Origin: Terriglobia bacterium
GTDB lineage: Bacteria; Acidobacteriota; Terriglobia; UBA7540
NCBI GenBank assembly: GCA_035712365.1
Contig: DASTAW010000036.1
Coordinates: 1 to 45,030 of the forward strand
DNA: 45,030 nt
Direction: 5' to 3'
Below, in pieces: positions 1 through 7,753 of this stretch. A model generated the notes under the pieces. It saw only the letters and a list, made by a program, of their open reading frames with translations. It was not told the DNA's origin and ran no database searches. Every line of letters begins with the position of its first letter. Within the stretch, counting starts at the first letter, position 1. The translations under genes were made by a program, and so were the position numbers.

Positions 1-67
1 CGATCCCTTCTAACACCACTAACCGGTCCCGGTCCCGCTGACTCAACCTCAGTTCCTCTTTTCTCAT
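1..67 (-). mobile_element. ISNCY-type transposase, N-terminal fragment cut by window edge
   Basis: Reading the minus strand from an ATG at 67 gives an open frame that runs off the left edge and begins MRKEELRLSQRDRDRLVVLE. This resembles the N-terminus of ISNCY/IS1202-group transposases, which start with a short polar segment (SQ-x-ERDRL-like) followed by a helix-turn-helix domain. Only 22 codons are visible, so the family call rests on this short segment and on the repeated terminal motif just upstream at 92-133. A weak G-run precedes the ATG. The gene would continue to the left of the window. Another helix-turn-helix transposase or integrase family remains possible. Confidence 0.6.
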
Positions 68-91
68 CCCCCAAGCTTCTACCACCTAAAG

Positions 92-133
92 CGGAACTTT
101 CTACTTTGCTCATACCGGAACTTCTCACTTTGC
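92..133. repeat. Pair of 18-bp near-identical direct repeats, probable IS terminal repeats
   Basis: CGGAACTTTCTACTTTGC at 92-109 and CGGAACTTCTCACTTTGC at 116-133 differ at a few bases and start 24 bp apart. They lie between the transposase start codon at 67 and the flanking DNA. This is where repeated transposase-binding sites lie in IS elements with multiple terminal repeats. The outer end of the element is probably near 135-145, but no second end is in the window to define it. Confidence 0.5.
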
Positions 134-259
134 AGCGACATCCCGCCGATTTTGCTTGACTTTTCTGGCCTAGCATGGTAGTCTTCTTTCAGTGCCTGCA
201 TGGGTCGAGTTTTTCGGGGCTAAAAGTACACAAAATGGGACAGAAAAACACGCTTTTTG

Positions 260-457
260 AAAAACGAACCGGAGAGGTTGTTGAAAACAAAGAGAAATGG
301 CCAAAAAACAAACCGGAACGAACCGGAAAACGAAGCGGGGAAGCTGTTGAAAACACGTATCTGTGGAAAAAACGAACCGAAAACGAACCGAAAACGAAAC
401 TACCGATCTTATTGAAAATAAACAATGGCGAAAAAAGCGGCCCGAAAACGAACCGGG
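260..457. repeat. Degenerate tandem repeat, three units of about 65 bp
   Basis: Three successive units start near 260, 326 and 391. Each begins with AAAACGAA followed by a CGG or related triplet, has TTGAAAA about 22 bases in, and ends in an A-rich TGG(C/A)(C/G)AAAA stretch. CGAACCG occurs five times (265, 319, 373, 384, 449). The sequence is strongly A-rich on the plus strand, unlike its surroundings. Both strands stay open across it, but no ribosome binding site or recognisable protein supports a gene. The rest of 68-697 holds no gene I can support. Confidence 0.6.
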
Positions 458-697
458 CCTCTCGGGGGCTAGATACTTTGTTTTTGACTACAATTCCCAG
501 CCGGCGAAGAAAGTCGCTGGCGTCGTGGACCGAGCGGCTTTTCCAATCGGCGCCTCTTGAGCGTCCGGAAGCGCACGCACCACAGCGCCGAGGTTCGAGG
601 CGAGATGGGGAAGCCCTTCCTGGCTGGCTGAAAGCGGTCCGGCGTTGTGAATTCCCGGTTGACACGCTGCTGTAATCAAGGGCAGGGGGAGCGGTAA

Positions 698-1201
698 ATG
701 GAAGGTGTTGAGGGCAGCAAGGATTCCGGGCCTCTTCTCGCAGCCTACATCCGGCAGAGCCCACGGGCCGCCGGGGCGCTGGCTTTCGGAGGCTTGACGC
801 TGGTTGTACAGCATTTCGTATGGGTCCCGGATGCCAGAATGGAAGGCCTCGCGCCCGTTCTCACCCTTACTGTGGCGCTCTGCCATGCCATCGTCGGGGC
901 CATTACCGGCCCGCGTCTGGTGGACGGTGCGCGGACATCTACAGCGTCGCGCGCCGCGATGCTCGGGGCGATAACCTCACTGCTGGCCATCGCGCTGTTT
1001 GCTTTGCTGTTCTCGGCCTACCTGGTTGCGACCGACATCCGTCCGGCAGGGGCCATGTCGTATATCACCTTGCCGATTTGGGCCATCCTTTTTGCCTTCC
1101 TGGGTGACGGCTGGGTGCTCTGCCTGGTGTCGATCGGCGTTGGCCTCGCCCTCTACTATTTAGCCGCCCGCCCGGGCGCTGCCCGCCGTCGGGGAGCATA
1201 G
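698..1201 (+). CDS. Small multi-pass membrane protein, function unknown
   Basis: This frame encodes 167 aa. A GGGGGAG ribosome binding site stands just ahead of the ATG. The protein has about four hydrophobic segments, near residues 26-45, 50-70, 86-112 and 120-155. The tail is short and arginine-rich (ARPGAARRRGA). No family is recognised and no catalytic motif is visible. The next gene downstream on the same strand is also a membrane protein, but the 160-bp gap and a TATAAT at 1279-1284 argue for separate transcription. It is probably a real gene, given its ribosome binding site and clean hydrophobic pattern. Confidence 0.6.
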   Translation: MEGVEGSKDSGPLLAAYIRQSPRAAGALAFGGLTLVVQHFVWVPDARMEGLAPVLTLTVALCHAIVGAITGPRLVDGARTSTASRAAMLGAITSLLAIALFALLFSAYLVATDIRPAGAMSYITLPIWAILFAFLGDGWVLCLVSIGVGLALYYLAARPGAARRRGA

Positions 1202-1363
1202 CTTCCGGCTTTCCTGCTGACCTTCTCCGCGGGGCCAGTAGCCTGGCAAAGCCTCTCGCTTTGCCATACCGCAAACGCTATAATGCGGCCATTTGCGTCA
1301 CCTGCGGCATAGGCCATGATGCCTCGGCTATCGCACAACGGTGGATCGACAGGAGAGATGACG

Positions 1364-2227
1364 ATGGGGAAGATCAGCAACTCCTGGGAACTGGTGAAGC
1401 AGAGTTTTGCGGTCCTGCGGCAGGACGAGGAGCTCATGTTGCTGCCGGTGCTGTCCGCGATCTCCTGCGTTGCCGTGACTCTTTCGCTGCTGGCGGGGAG
1501 CGGCTTATTTTATTATCCCCAGATCAAGGCGGCCATTGCCCAACAGGCAGGCTGGCGCCCCAGCAACTACCTCATCGCCGGCGCCATGTTTATTTTTTAC
1601 CTGGCAAATTATTTCGTCATCGTCTTTTTTAACACGGCGCTGGTGAGTGCGGCCTCCATCCGCCTGGAAGGCGGCGATCCCACCGTGCGCGGTGGTCTGC
1701 GGGCTGCGTGGAGCCGATTGGGCGTCATCTTCAAGTGGGCGCTGTTAGCGGCCACGGTGGGCATGGTCCTGCGCATGATTGAAGAACGCTCCAGCCTGAT
1801 CGGGCGGCTGGTAGTTGGCCTGCTGGGCCTGGCCTGGACGCTTGGAACATTCCTGGTGGTCCCCGTGATCGCTTTTGAAAACCTCGGACCCATTGCGGCG
1901 CTTCATCGCTCCGTGGAACTGTTCCGCAAAAATTGGGGCGAGGAAGCAGTGGGCAGCTTCAGTTTCGGTCTCATTTTCACACTGCTGGCTGTGCCGGGGA
2001 TTCTGCTTCCCATTCTGGGCGGGTCGTTTGCGGGAGGCTTTGGCGTGATTCTCGGCAGTTGCCTTATGGTCATCTACTTCATTTTCCTCTCCATCCTCAG
2101 CGCCTCAACGCACGGCATTTTCCTTGCCGCGCTCTATCGCTACGCTACCACCGGCGAAGTCTCTCCTGGCTTCGGACCCAACAGATTGTCCTCCGCCTGG
2201 CAGCCGAAGTTGAGAGGCAGGGATTAG
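1364..2227 (+). CDS. DUF6159-like polytopic membrane protein
   Basis: The protein has 287 aa. The start is placed at the ATG at 1364 (MGKISNSWELVKQSF) because AGGAGA at 1351-1356 is well spaced for it. An ATG six bases earlier is too close, and the longer frame from 1316 has no ribosome binding site. The N-terminus (SWELVKQSFAVLRQDEELMLLPV) is typical of a family of bacterial membrane proteins of unknown function with about six helices, near residues 30-50, 65-100, 125-150, 155-180, 205-235 and 235-270. It may have a structural or membrane-organisation role. A TATAAT at 1279-1284 could be its -10 box. Confidence 0.7.
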   Translation: MGKISNSWELVKQSFAVLRQDEELMLLPVLSAISCVAVTLSLLAGSGLFYYPQIKAAIAQQAGWRPSNYLIAGAMFIFYLANYFVIVFFNTALVSAASIRLEGGDPTVRGGLRAAWSRLGVIFKWALLAATVGMVLRMIEERSSLIGRLVVGLLGLAWTLGTFLVVPVIAFENLGPIAALHRSVELFRKNWGEEAVGSFSFGLIFTLLAVPGILLPILGGSFAGGFGVILGSCLMVIYFIFLSILSASTHGIFLAALYRYATTGEVSPGFGPNRLSSAWQPKLRGRD

Positions 2228-2474
2228 AGACCAGGAATTGGGGATTGCGGAACAGAAGTCGGTGACCCGTCGTTAGCCTTCAGTGGTGGATAGGATGAAT
2301 TCTTGTTTTCTGAGGCGAAGCGGTTGGGCGGTGATACTATTTGCCCCGACTGGCAGTTTCAGAGTTCAGCCTTCAGGAGCAGCACCTCGACACGATGCGG
2401 TAATGGGAGAGATGGGCTGCTGGCTGCGGTGCTCGGTGTGGCGGACCTGGTCCGTGGCGGAGCACTACGTTTTT

Positions 2475-2819
2475 TCATTGGGATACGCTTGCCGAAGCGG
2501 AATGGCGTCGGGTGAACAGACCGAAAATGCCCCGAGCCACTTTAGCCCTCTTGCTGGCGGGTTCGGCCTCGACCTCCACGGTCACTGTTTCGAGTGAATT
2601 GCCGGTGGTACCGAATTCGGCGCCGAGGTTCGGGTCGATCATCACATCAAAAAGCGGCCCGCTGCGCCGATCGTACTTCACGATCAGATTGCAGCCGCGT
2701 TGGCCGGCATAACGGATGGCTTCATCCCGGCTCTCCAGGCTTTCCATGTACTGGATCTGCGCTGTCCACTTGAATTCTGTGCTTTGAATCAGTGAGATCG
2801 TGCTGCTTGTCGTCCCCAT
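2475..2819 (-). CDS. Small paralog A of an unknown family (114 aa)
   Basis: The ATG at 2819 is preceded by a strong GGGAGGA ribosome binding site. Residues about 14-67 match the N-terminal region of the 281-aa protein encoded at 4900-5745. Shared features are a Trp, then Q(Y/F) followed by (M/I)(E/D)S, AI-x-YA, G-x-NLIV and LFDV-x-x-D, roughly 20 identities over 54 residues. The region looks like a compact alpha/beta module. The C-terminus is basic and serine-rich. No known family is recognised. Its upstream region shares a 24-bp box with that of the paralog. It may be soluble, as no signal peptide is seen. Confidence 0.65.
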   Translation of the reverse strand: MGTTSSTISLIQSTEFKWTAQIQYMESLESRDEAIRYAGQRGCNLIVKYDRRSGPLFDVMIDPNLGAEFGTTGNSLETVTVEVEAEPASKRAKVARGIFGLFTRRHSASASVSQ

Positions 2820-2865
2820 AGTATTTCCTCCCGAGGACTATTGAACCAGTATGTGCAAATGTTTG

Positions 2866-2889
2866 CAATGACCCAATAGTACTACAACC
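2866..2889 (-). promoter_or_regulatory. Conserved 24-bp box upstream of paralog A
   Basis: On the coding strand it reads GGTTGTAGTACTATTGGG followed by TCATTG. It matches the box at 5794-5817 at 17 of 24 positions, and differences fall mostly at every second or third base. It begins 46 bp upstream of the ATG at 2819, against 48 bp for the paralog. It could be a promoter core or an operator for a shared regulator. The regulator is not identified. Confidence 0.5.
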
Positions 2890-3006
2890 TTGATTGCACC
2901 CCGTGGCGTCATTCTCCCCGGTGCCGTAGGGCGAAGCGCTGTCTTCTATTTGTCATGTGTTTTCAGTGAGATGCAGGTGTGGTCGAGAGGGGGCCGACGG
3001 CGGCTT

Positions 3007-4764
3007 TCAGCGCAGGCGATCAAAAACGGTCCTTCCCCCTACGATGGTCCGTAATGTCTGGATGCTCCTGATTTGATCGACGGGGCAGGAGAGGTAGTTC
3101 CTGGAGATCACGACCATATCGGCCAGTTTGCCGGGTTCGATCGAGCCCTTCCGTTTTTCGTCAAATGAAAGGTAGGCGCCGTTGAGTGTATACATCCGGA
3201 GCGCCTGCTCGCGGCTGACCCGCTGGCTGGGATTGATGACCGTTCCGTCCACTGTATGTCGTGTGATGGCGACCCACATGCCCAGAAAGGGGTTATAGGG
3301 ATTGGTTGAAGTGTTCGGGCCAAACCCGATCATGTGGTCGGAACCGCCCGCCACCACAACTCCCGCCCGGAACAGCGAGGCAAGTGGAATAAAGTTGGCC
3401 ATCCGCGCCGGCCCAAAAACGTCTTTGATGGCAGGGCCGTCCAGGTAAAGCCATGTCGGCTGGCAATCGAATGAAACTCCCAGCTCTCTGGCGAGCTGGA
3501 TAGCATGAGGATCGGGGAAGTCTCCGTGGGTTACTGTGAAGCGAAGATCGTGGATGGGCTTTTCGCGGTTTGCCGCCTGGTAAGCCTGCAGCAGAAGATC
3601 GGTGGCGCCCCCGCCGGTAGTATGCGCCGTCATCTGCCAGCCGAGTTCGTCTGCCGCCTTCGCCATGGCGACAAGGTTCGCTTCCGGCACGCGAAGCACT
3701 CCTCGATAGTTGGGGTCGTGGTAACCGTATATTTCTGTGTGGGTGCCGTAGGGCGCCCGCAGATAGGCGGTGCCTATGCAGATACCGCCATCTACAAAGG
3801 TTTTCAAGGTCCCGACCCGGTACCAATCGTCTCCCCAACCGGTGGCAAAGGGGATCTGCAGGATCGAGTTCCGCACGTCGGACGGCGTGCCCTGCGCGTC
3901 GATTACATACGTCACATAACACCGGGCGGTAAGCTTGCCTTCGCGGTCAAGCTGCTGGTAGGCGCGAAATCCCGGCGGCCCTTCGGCCCGATCGATGATG
4001 CTGGTGATGCCAGCTTCATTGTAGTGGTGCAGCATGGTTTGAAGCGCCCACAGGCGGTCCTGCGGCGTGGCGGGTGGCGTAGCCCTCAGTGGCGCCAGAA
4101 GTTCCGGAGCGCCAAGGACCAGTCCGGTGGGTCTGCCTTGCGCATCTTTGATGATTTTCCCGTCGGCTGGCTGAGGGGTGCTGCTGGAGATGCCAATTTC
4201 CTTCAGCGCGGCCGAATTCAGGACCGAGGCGTAACCGTTGTCCACAATCACGGGCCGGTCCGCAGCCGCCACGTCAAGCTCCGCGCGTGTGGGATAACGC
4301 CGCTCCTTGAGCCGCGTCACAAAGACGTGAGGGACCAGGATGACATCCCGGGCCGGGAGCTCCCTGGCGCGATGCCGAATATAGGTTTGAACATCAGGGA
4401 TGGAGTGCAGCGGCGGCGCCTGGCTCTCCCGCTCACCTAGAGCGGCTTCTATCGGGTGGCAGTGGCTATCAATAAGGCCGGGCAGCACGCATCGCCCGTG
4501 CAAATCCACCTTCACCGTAGCAGGGCCCGCCGTCCGGAGCACATCCTTGTCGGAACCGATGTTCGCAAACCGGTCTCCCTGAATGGCCACGGCCTCGACT
4601 ACCGGACGTGCGGCGCACATGGTGATAATGACGCCATTGTAGTAGATCGTGTCGGGAGGCTTCTGCGGGGTTGCCCGGGCGGCGACGAAGAAAGCGCACG
4701 CCGTTACGAGAAAACTGGCGCTGCCGATGGCAGTGACGGAAGGTCCTTTCGTAGATCGGGACAT
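3007..4764 (-). CDS. Secreted YtcJ-like amidohydrolase (Amidohydro_3)
   Basis: The protein has 585 aa from the ATG at 4764. That start gives an N-terminal signal peptide (MSRSTKGPSVTAIGSASFLV...), whereas the frame extending to 4878 adds an unlikely leader. Typical elements follow: an NG(V/I)I(I)TM start strand, GLIDSHCHP with the metal-binding HCH at residues 101-103, a THGD segment, GGSDHM near the C-terminal part of the barrel, and an EPGKLADMVVIS ending typical of cyclic amidohydrolases. The YtcJ-like group hydrolyses amide or related bonds in varied substrates, and the substrate here cannot be inferred. It lies between two paralogous unknown genes on the same strand. The ribosome binding site is weak. 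Confidence 0.88.
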   Translation of the reverse strand: MSRSTKGPSVTAIGSASFLVTACAFFVAARATPQKPPDTIYYNGVIITMCAARPVVEAVAIQGDRFANIGSDKDVLRTAGPATVKVDLHGRCVLPGLIDSHCHPIEAALGERESQAPPLHSIPDVQTYIRHRARELPARDVILVPHVFVTRLKERRYPTRAELDVAAADRPVIVDNGYASVLNSAALKEIGISSSTPQPADGKIIKDAQGRPTGLVLGAPELLAPLRATPPATPQDRLWALQTMLHHYNEAGITSIIDRAEGPPGFRAYQQLDREGKLTARCYVTYVIDAQGTPSDVRNSILQIPFATGWGDDWYRVGTLKTFVDGGICIGTAYLRAPYGTHTEIYGYHDPNYRGVLRVPEANLVAMAKAADELGWQMTAHTTGGGATDLLLQAYQAANREKPIHDLRFTVTHGDFPDPHAIQLARELGVSFDCQPTWLYLDGPAIKDVFGPARMANFIPLASLFRAGVVVAGGSDHMIGFGPNTSTNPYNPFLGMWVAITRHTVDGTVINPSQRVSREQALRMYTLNGAYLSFDEKRKGSIEPGKLADMVVISRNYLSCPVDQIRSIQTLRTIVGGRTVFDRLR

Positions 4765-4899
4765 CGCAACCTGGTTCGGAAAATGTTTTGTCCGGCCGAG
4801 GTCCGCAAGGATTTGAGCCGAGGCATAACGATAGCATAGTTGCAGGGCAACCGTGCGGGCAGGATGCCGGGGTTGCAAGGCGGCGTTGGCGAGGGCTAA

Positions 4900-5745
4900 T
4901 CAGTCGAGCTGAGAAGTATTTGCGTTGCGCGATACCGCAACTGCCTCGACGTTGCCGTGGAAGGCACGTACGAGATGAGCGCGTCGAAGATTGCTGGCAG
5001 CCTGAAGAACGACGGGGGCGACCTCCGGGTTCAGGAAAACGGCGGCAGCGGCGGCAAAGCGAGTGGCAAAGTTCGAAAAAGTCACCAGCGGACTGTTCCA
5101 TGCGCGGCGAATTGCGCCTGCGATGTCTGCCTGCCGGCACTCCTCAATGCCCTTGAGTAGTCGCGGGGCGATTTCGCGTGCATACAGACCGTCGAGGCAG
5201 GCCGCAAAGCGTTTGGCGAAATCGGACGCCGAGCCGTGCGAGTGCCTATGCTGCCAGCGCCTGAATGCAAGGGCGCTGTTTGACCACCAGCAGCGGCTGG
5301 CCGCGCGGTGGACGGAAGGGGCTACCCGGTTCCCAAGGTTATGCACGCCCCCATAGATAGGACTGGCCCAAACTCCGCGAATGCTGCGGTACGCATCCGT
5401 CCAGCAGCGCTGGCTGGCTAACGCCGCGGCGGACCGCTTGTACGCACGCCAGGCAGTTAAAGCCATATGGATTGCCCACCCGTGGACCTCGGGTTCGATA
5501 AGAACCTCTTCGGTATGAGTTGATTCCAGGTTGAGCTCTTCGGTGCAGGCCTCGTCGATATCCAGCAACACGTCAAAGAGTTCCCCAGTTCCCTCATTAC
5601 GCTCGACGATCAGGTTGTAACCGTGCTTGATAGCATAGTCGATTGCTGATCCCTTCGTGCTGAATGAATCGATGAACTGGACTCGCGGCCGCCAGCGGAA
5701 AGATTCACCTGGAATGATGGAAAGCGGACTGTGTTCCCCCACCAT
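4900..5745 (-). CDS. Paralog B of the unknown family, with long basic C-terminal extension (281 aa)
   Basis: The ATG at 5745 has a strong GGGAGGAG ribosome binding site. Residues about 13-66 are homologous to the small protein at 2475-2819 (F-x-W, Q(F/Y), G-x-NLIV, LFDV-x-x-D). An acidic linker (EACTEELNLESTHTEE) follows. The remaining roughly 190 residues are Ala/Arg/Trp-rich and predicted helical, with repeated RAW and (F)A(A)R-type segments and no membrane helix. No family is recognised. Codon quality in the C-terminal part is less convincing than at the N-terminus, but the frame is open to the end. It could bind nucleic acid or a partner through its basic helices. That role is speculation. 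Confidence 0.6.
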   Translation of the reverse strand: MVGEHSPLSIIPGESFRWRPRVQFIDSFSTKGSAIDYAIKHGYNLIVERNEGTGELFDVLLDIDEACTEELNLESTHTEEVLIEPEVHGWAIHMALTAWRAYKRSAAALASQRCWTDAYRSIRGVWASPIYGGVHNLGNRVAPSVHRAASRCWWSNSALAFRRWQHRHSHGSASDFAKRFAACLDGLYAREIAPRLLKGIEECRQADIAGAIRRAWNSPLVTFSNFATRFAAAAAVFLNPEVAPVVLQAASNLRRAHLVRAFHGNVEAVAVSRNANTSQLD

Positions 5746-6051
5746 GGTCTCCTCCCTACAGGTGTAGATTGAAGCCTAACTTAACTCTTCAAACAATCGC
5801 CCGATGGTGCTACTACCATTGGCCATCACAAGATGATTTGTCGAATGAGCGACTTGCAGTCACGATCGGCAAAGAGGGGAATTTGTTCCCAGGGTAGCCC
5901 TGAAATCCAGGCAAGTCTGTTGTGGCGCCCGCCTTAGAGAGGAGCGGATTGCAATCTGCTTGTTAGACGGGACTCAACCCCGGACAGGGTACACGAAAGG
6001 CTGTCTTATCGAATTCAAGCGGTTTACCGGACCGCCTGTGGCGCATTGGAC
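5746..6051. other. Intergenic region with a near-palindrome inside a tRNA-Cys-like stretch
   Basis: No gene is supported here apart from the upstream elements of the 5745 gene. AGCGGATTGCAATCTGCT at 5943-5960 is palindromic apart from one G-T pair. With the following GACGGGACTCAACCCCGG it resembles the anticodon and T arms of a tRNA-Cys (anticodon GCA). The acceptor and D arms do not fold, so this is not a functional tRNA as it stands. Confidence 0.35.
5794..5817 (-). promoter_or_regulatory. Conserved 24-bp box upstream of paralog B
   Basis: On the coding strand it reads GGTAGTAGCACCATCGGG followed by CGATTG. It is the counterpart of the box at 2866-2889 (17 of 24 identical) and begins 48 bp from the ATG at 5745. 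The 5' leaders downstream also share TTCAAT and the GGGAGGA ribosome binding region, suggesting a duplicated and still co-regulated promoter. Confidence 0.5.
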
Positions 6052-7161
6052 CTATTTCGTGCCGGGAAGCCCATGGGGCGGCAACCTTTCGGCGGTTGCA
6101 CGGGCCGGTTTGGCATCAGTGCAGCGCCCGTCTGACGGCTGGTAGCCCGCCGTCAGGGCGGATGCTTGCGCCATCAACTGCCCGGGCCTGTTGCCGAACA
6201 GAACATCGTTCCGGCAGTAGTAAAAGCCAAACTCCTTCTTGGCCCAGACCTGCACGCCGCCTTCAGCTTTTGGCGCGTCCAGCGGTTTCTTCGGAAGCAA
6301 AGCGAGTGGTTCCGCTCCCGGTGTTGACCCGGTTCGGGCGCCCGCCGGTCGCTGTGGCTCGATAGGCAAATCGCTGGCCAGCGCTTCGTTGGGCTGTTTA
6401 TAGGTGCAATGGCCCACAGACGGCCGGTAACCTGCCGATAGGGCGTCGGACTGCGACATCAACTTGCCCGGTTTATCGCCGAACAGGTTTTCGCCCTGAC
6501 AGTAATAATAGCCAAACTCCTTGATCGCCCATACCCTGATACCTGAGTCTGCATTTGAGATATCCAGCGGTTTCGCCAAACCTCGATCGAGCGCCTCCTC
6601 CTGAGGCGTTGACATGCTTGCCTGCTCAGGCTGTTGCTGGTCCTCCGGCGGTGGACCGCCAGAGGCCGCCACCATTTGCTGGCCGCCCGCGCAGTAATCG
6701 CCGCCGAAAGGCCGATATCCTGATGTCAGAGCGTCAACTTGCGTCATCGTTGTCCCCGGCTCGCTGCCGAACAGAGTACCACCCTGGCAGTAATAGAAGC
6801 CTGACTGCGTCCTTGCCCATACACTCACGCGCTCACCTTCCCTGGGCAACGATGGCGGTTTCTGCTTCCGGGAAAACGAGAAGATCTGAGCCAATGTCGG
6901 CAAGCCCTCCGTTTCAATCAGCCAGGTCTTGACTGGGGTCGAATAGAGCACGAGGAAGCCGACCAACAGCAGCAGAAAGGCGGGAACCAGCGGGTTTGAG
7001 GTGATGGGAGAATGCGTTGACGGAGACGGCTTGTAGTGGCCATCCTTCGATCCTGTATGCGATAGAGAGCCGTCTCCTTTCAGCAGGCCGAGGACCAGTT
7101 TCGTTGTCAGGTCGAGAGGCTTTTCCAGGATCGCGAAGATTTGCCTGTTGAACAGCTCCAT
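6052..7161 (-). CDS. Membrane-anchored protein with three two-cysteine repeat modules
   Basis: The protein has 369 aa. The ATG at 7161 follows AAAGGA at good spacing. A cytoplasmic-like N-terminus leads to a membrane helix at about 58-76. Three modules follow at about 112-157, 209-252 and 304-347. Each runs VWA(K/R), then FG(F/Y)YYC(Q/R), LFG-x-x-PG, MxQ, AL-x-x-GY(R/Q)P and ends in Cys. The two Cys of each module are 31 or 32 residues apart, and modules recur every 95-97 residues, joined by Pro/Gln/Ala-rich linkers. The pattern resembles short Cys-containing tails seen on some secreted proteins, and a disulfide or metal site is plausible. It lies 121 bp downstream of a pilin-like gene on the same strand and may be co-expressed with it. 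Confidence 0.75.
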   Translation of the reverse strand: MELFNRQIFAILEKPLDLTTKLVLGLLKGDGSLSHTGSKDGHYKPSPSTHSPITSNPLVPAFLLLLVGFLVLYSTPVKTWLIETEGLPTLAQIFSFSRKQKPPSLPREGERVSVWARTQSGFYYCQGGTLFGSEPGTTMTQVDALTSGYRPFGGDYCAGGQQMVAASGGPPPEDQQQPEQASMSTPQEEALDRGLAKPLDISNADSGIRVWAIKEFGYYYCQGENLFGDKPGKLMSQSDALSAGYRPSVGHCTYKQPNEALASDLPIEPQRPAGARTGSTPGAEPLALLPKKPLDAPKAEGGVQVWAKKEFGFYYCRNDVLFGNRPGQLMAQASALTAGYQPSDGRCTDAKPARATAERLPPHGLPGTK

Positions 7162-7282
7162 TGTAGGTGTCCTTTATTCGCAAAACAGGAACAATCAAAA
7201 GCTTCCTGCCGGCGCTCCTCGGCCCACCGGCAGGGAAATAGCCTCGGTCAAAGCACGGGTCCAATCGCAACGTGTGCAGCCA

Positions 7283-7753
7283 CTAGTGGTCTTTGTGGAC
7301 CTTTCCGCTTCCATTGTCATGGCCGTCATGGGTGCCGCCATTGCCGCCGCCTGAACCGCCGTAGCCGCCACCCGATCCATTTCCAAGGCCGGACCCGTGG
7401 CCATTTCCGGAACCATTTCCGCCGCCGTTCCCATGGCCGTGTCCATGACCGTGCCCATGACCCGATCCTTGGCCACCGCTCGAGTCACCAGCGCCACCCG
7501 GGTCCGGTTGGTCCGGCGAACCGGAGTTATTCCCCGCAGCGGCCTCGCCAGCCGCATCGGAGTTGCTGGACGATCGGTGTCCTGCTACTGCAGCCATCGT
7601 TGAAGACGCGCTCGCGTAGCTTTTGTGCACCGTGGCTTCCATGATTTGAAGCACGGCAACCACAACCAGGGTTACCAGGATGAACATCAATGCATATTCT
7701 GCGGAATCCTGGCCTTTCTGTTCGTGCCATGACCTTTTCAGGAATTTCTCCAT
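7283..7753 (-). CDS. Flp/Tad-pilin-like small protein with Gly/His/Asn-rich tail
   Basis: The protein has 156 aa. AAGGAGGGGG precedes the ATG at 7753. Residues 1-45 match a Flp-type (type IVb) pilin or TadE-like start: a basic stretch, then GQDSAEYALMFILVTLVVVAVL, with the conserved (G)Q(D/G)-x-x-EYAL before a hydrophobic helix. After about residue 60 the sequence turns into low-complexity Ser/Asp, then Gly/His/Asn repeats that include five consecutive Gly-His dipeptides. Flp pilins are usually about 50-70 aa, so the tail is an unusual addition. It could display a metal-binding or flexible region at the cell surface. No Tad assembly genes are in the window, so function as a true pilin is uncertain. 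Confidence 0.75.
   Translation of the reverse strand: MEKFLKRSWHEQKGQDSAEYALMFILVTLVVVAVLQIMEATVHKSYASASSTMAAVAGHRSSSNSDAAGEAAAGNNSGSPDQPDPGGAGDSSGGQGSGHGHGHGHGHGNGGGNGSGNGHGSGLGNGSGGGYGGSGGGNGGTHDGHDNGSGKVHKDH

Noticed and set aside
175-764. Open frames on both strands through the A-rich repeat region
   Set aside because: They reflect the repeat's composition. No ribosome binding site or recognisable domain supports either strand.
2283-2597. Plus-strand frames overlapping the small paralog A gene
   Set aside because: They lie partly antisense to the better supported gene at 2475-2819 and encode no recognisable product.
5924-5986. Possible tRNA-Cys gene
   Set aside because: The distance from acceptor to anticodon is too short and acceptor ends are not complementary, so I list it only as a relic-like sequence.
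7283-7700. CRISPR-like or tandem DNA repeat in the Gly/His region
   Set aside because: The repetition follows the codons of a low-complexity protein tail and lacks spacer structure.
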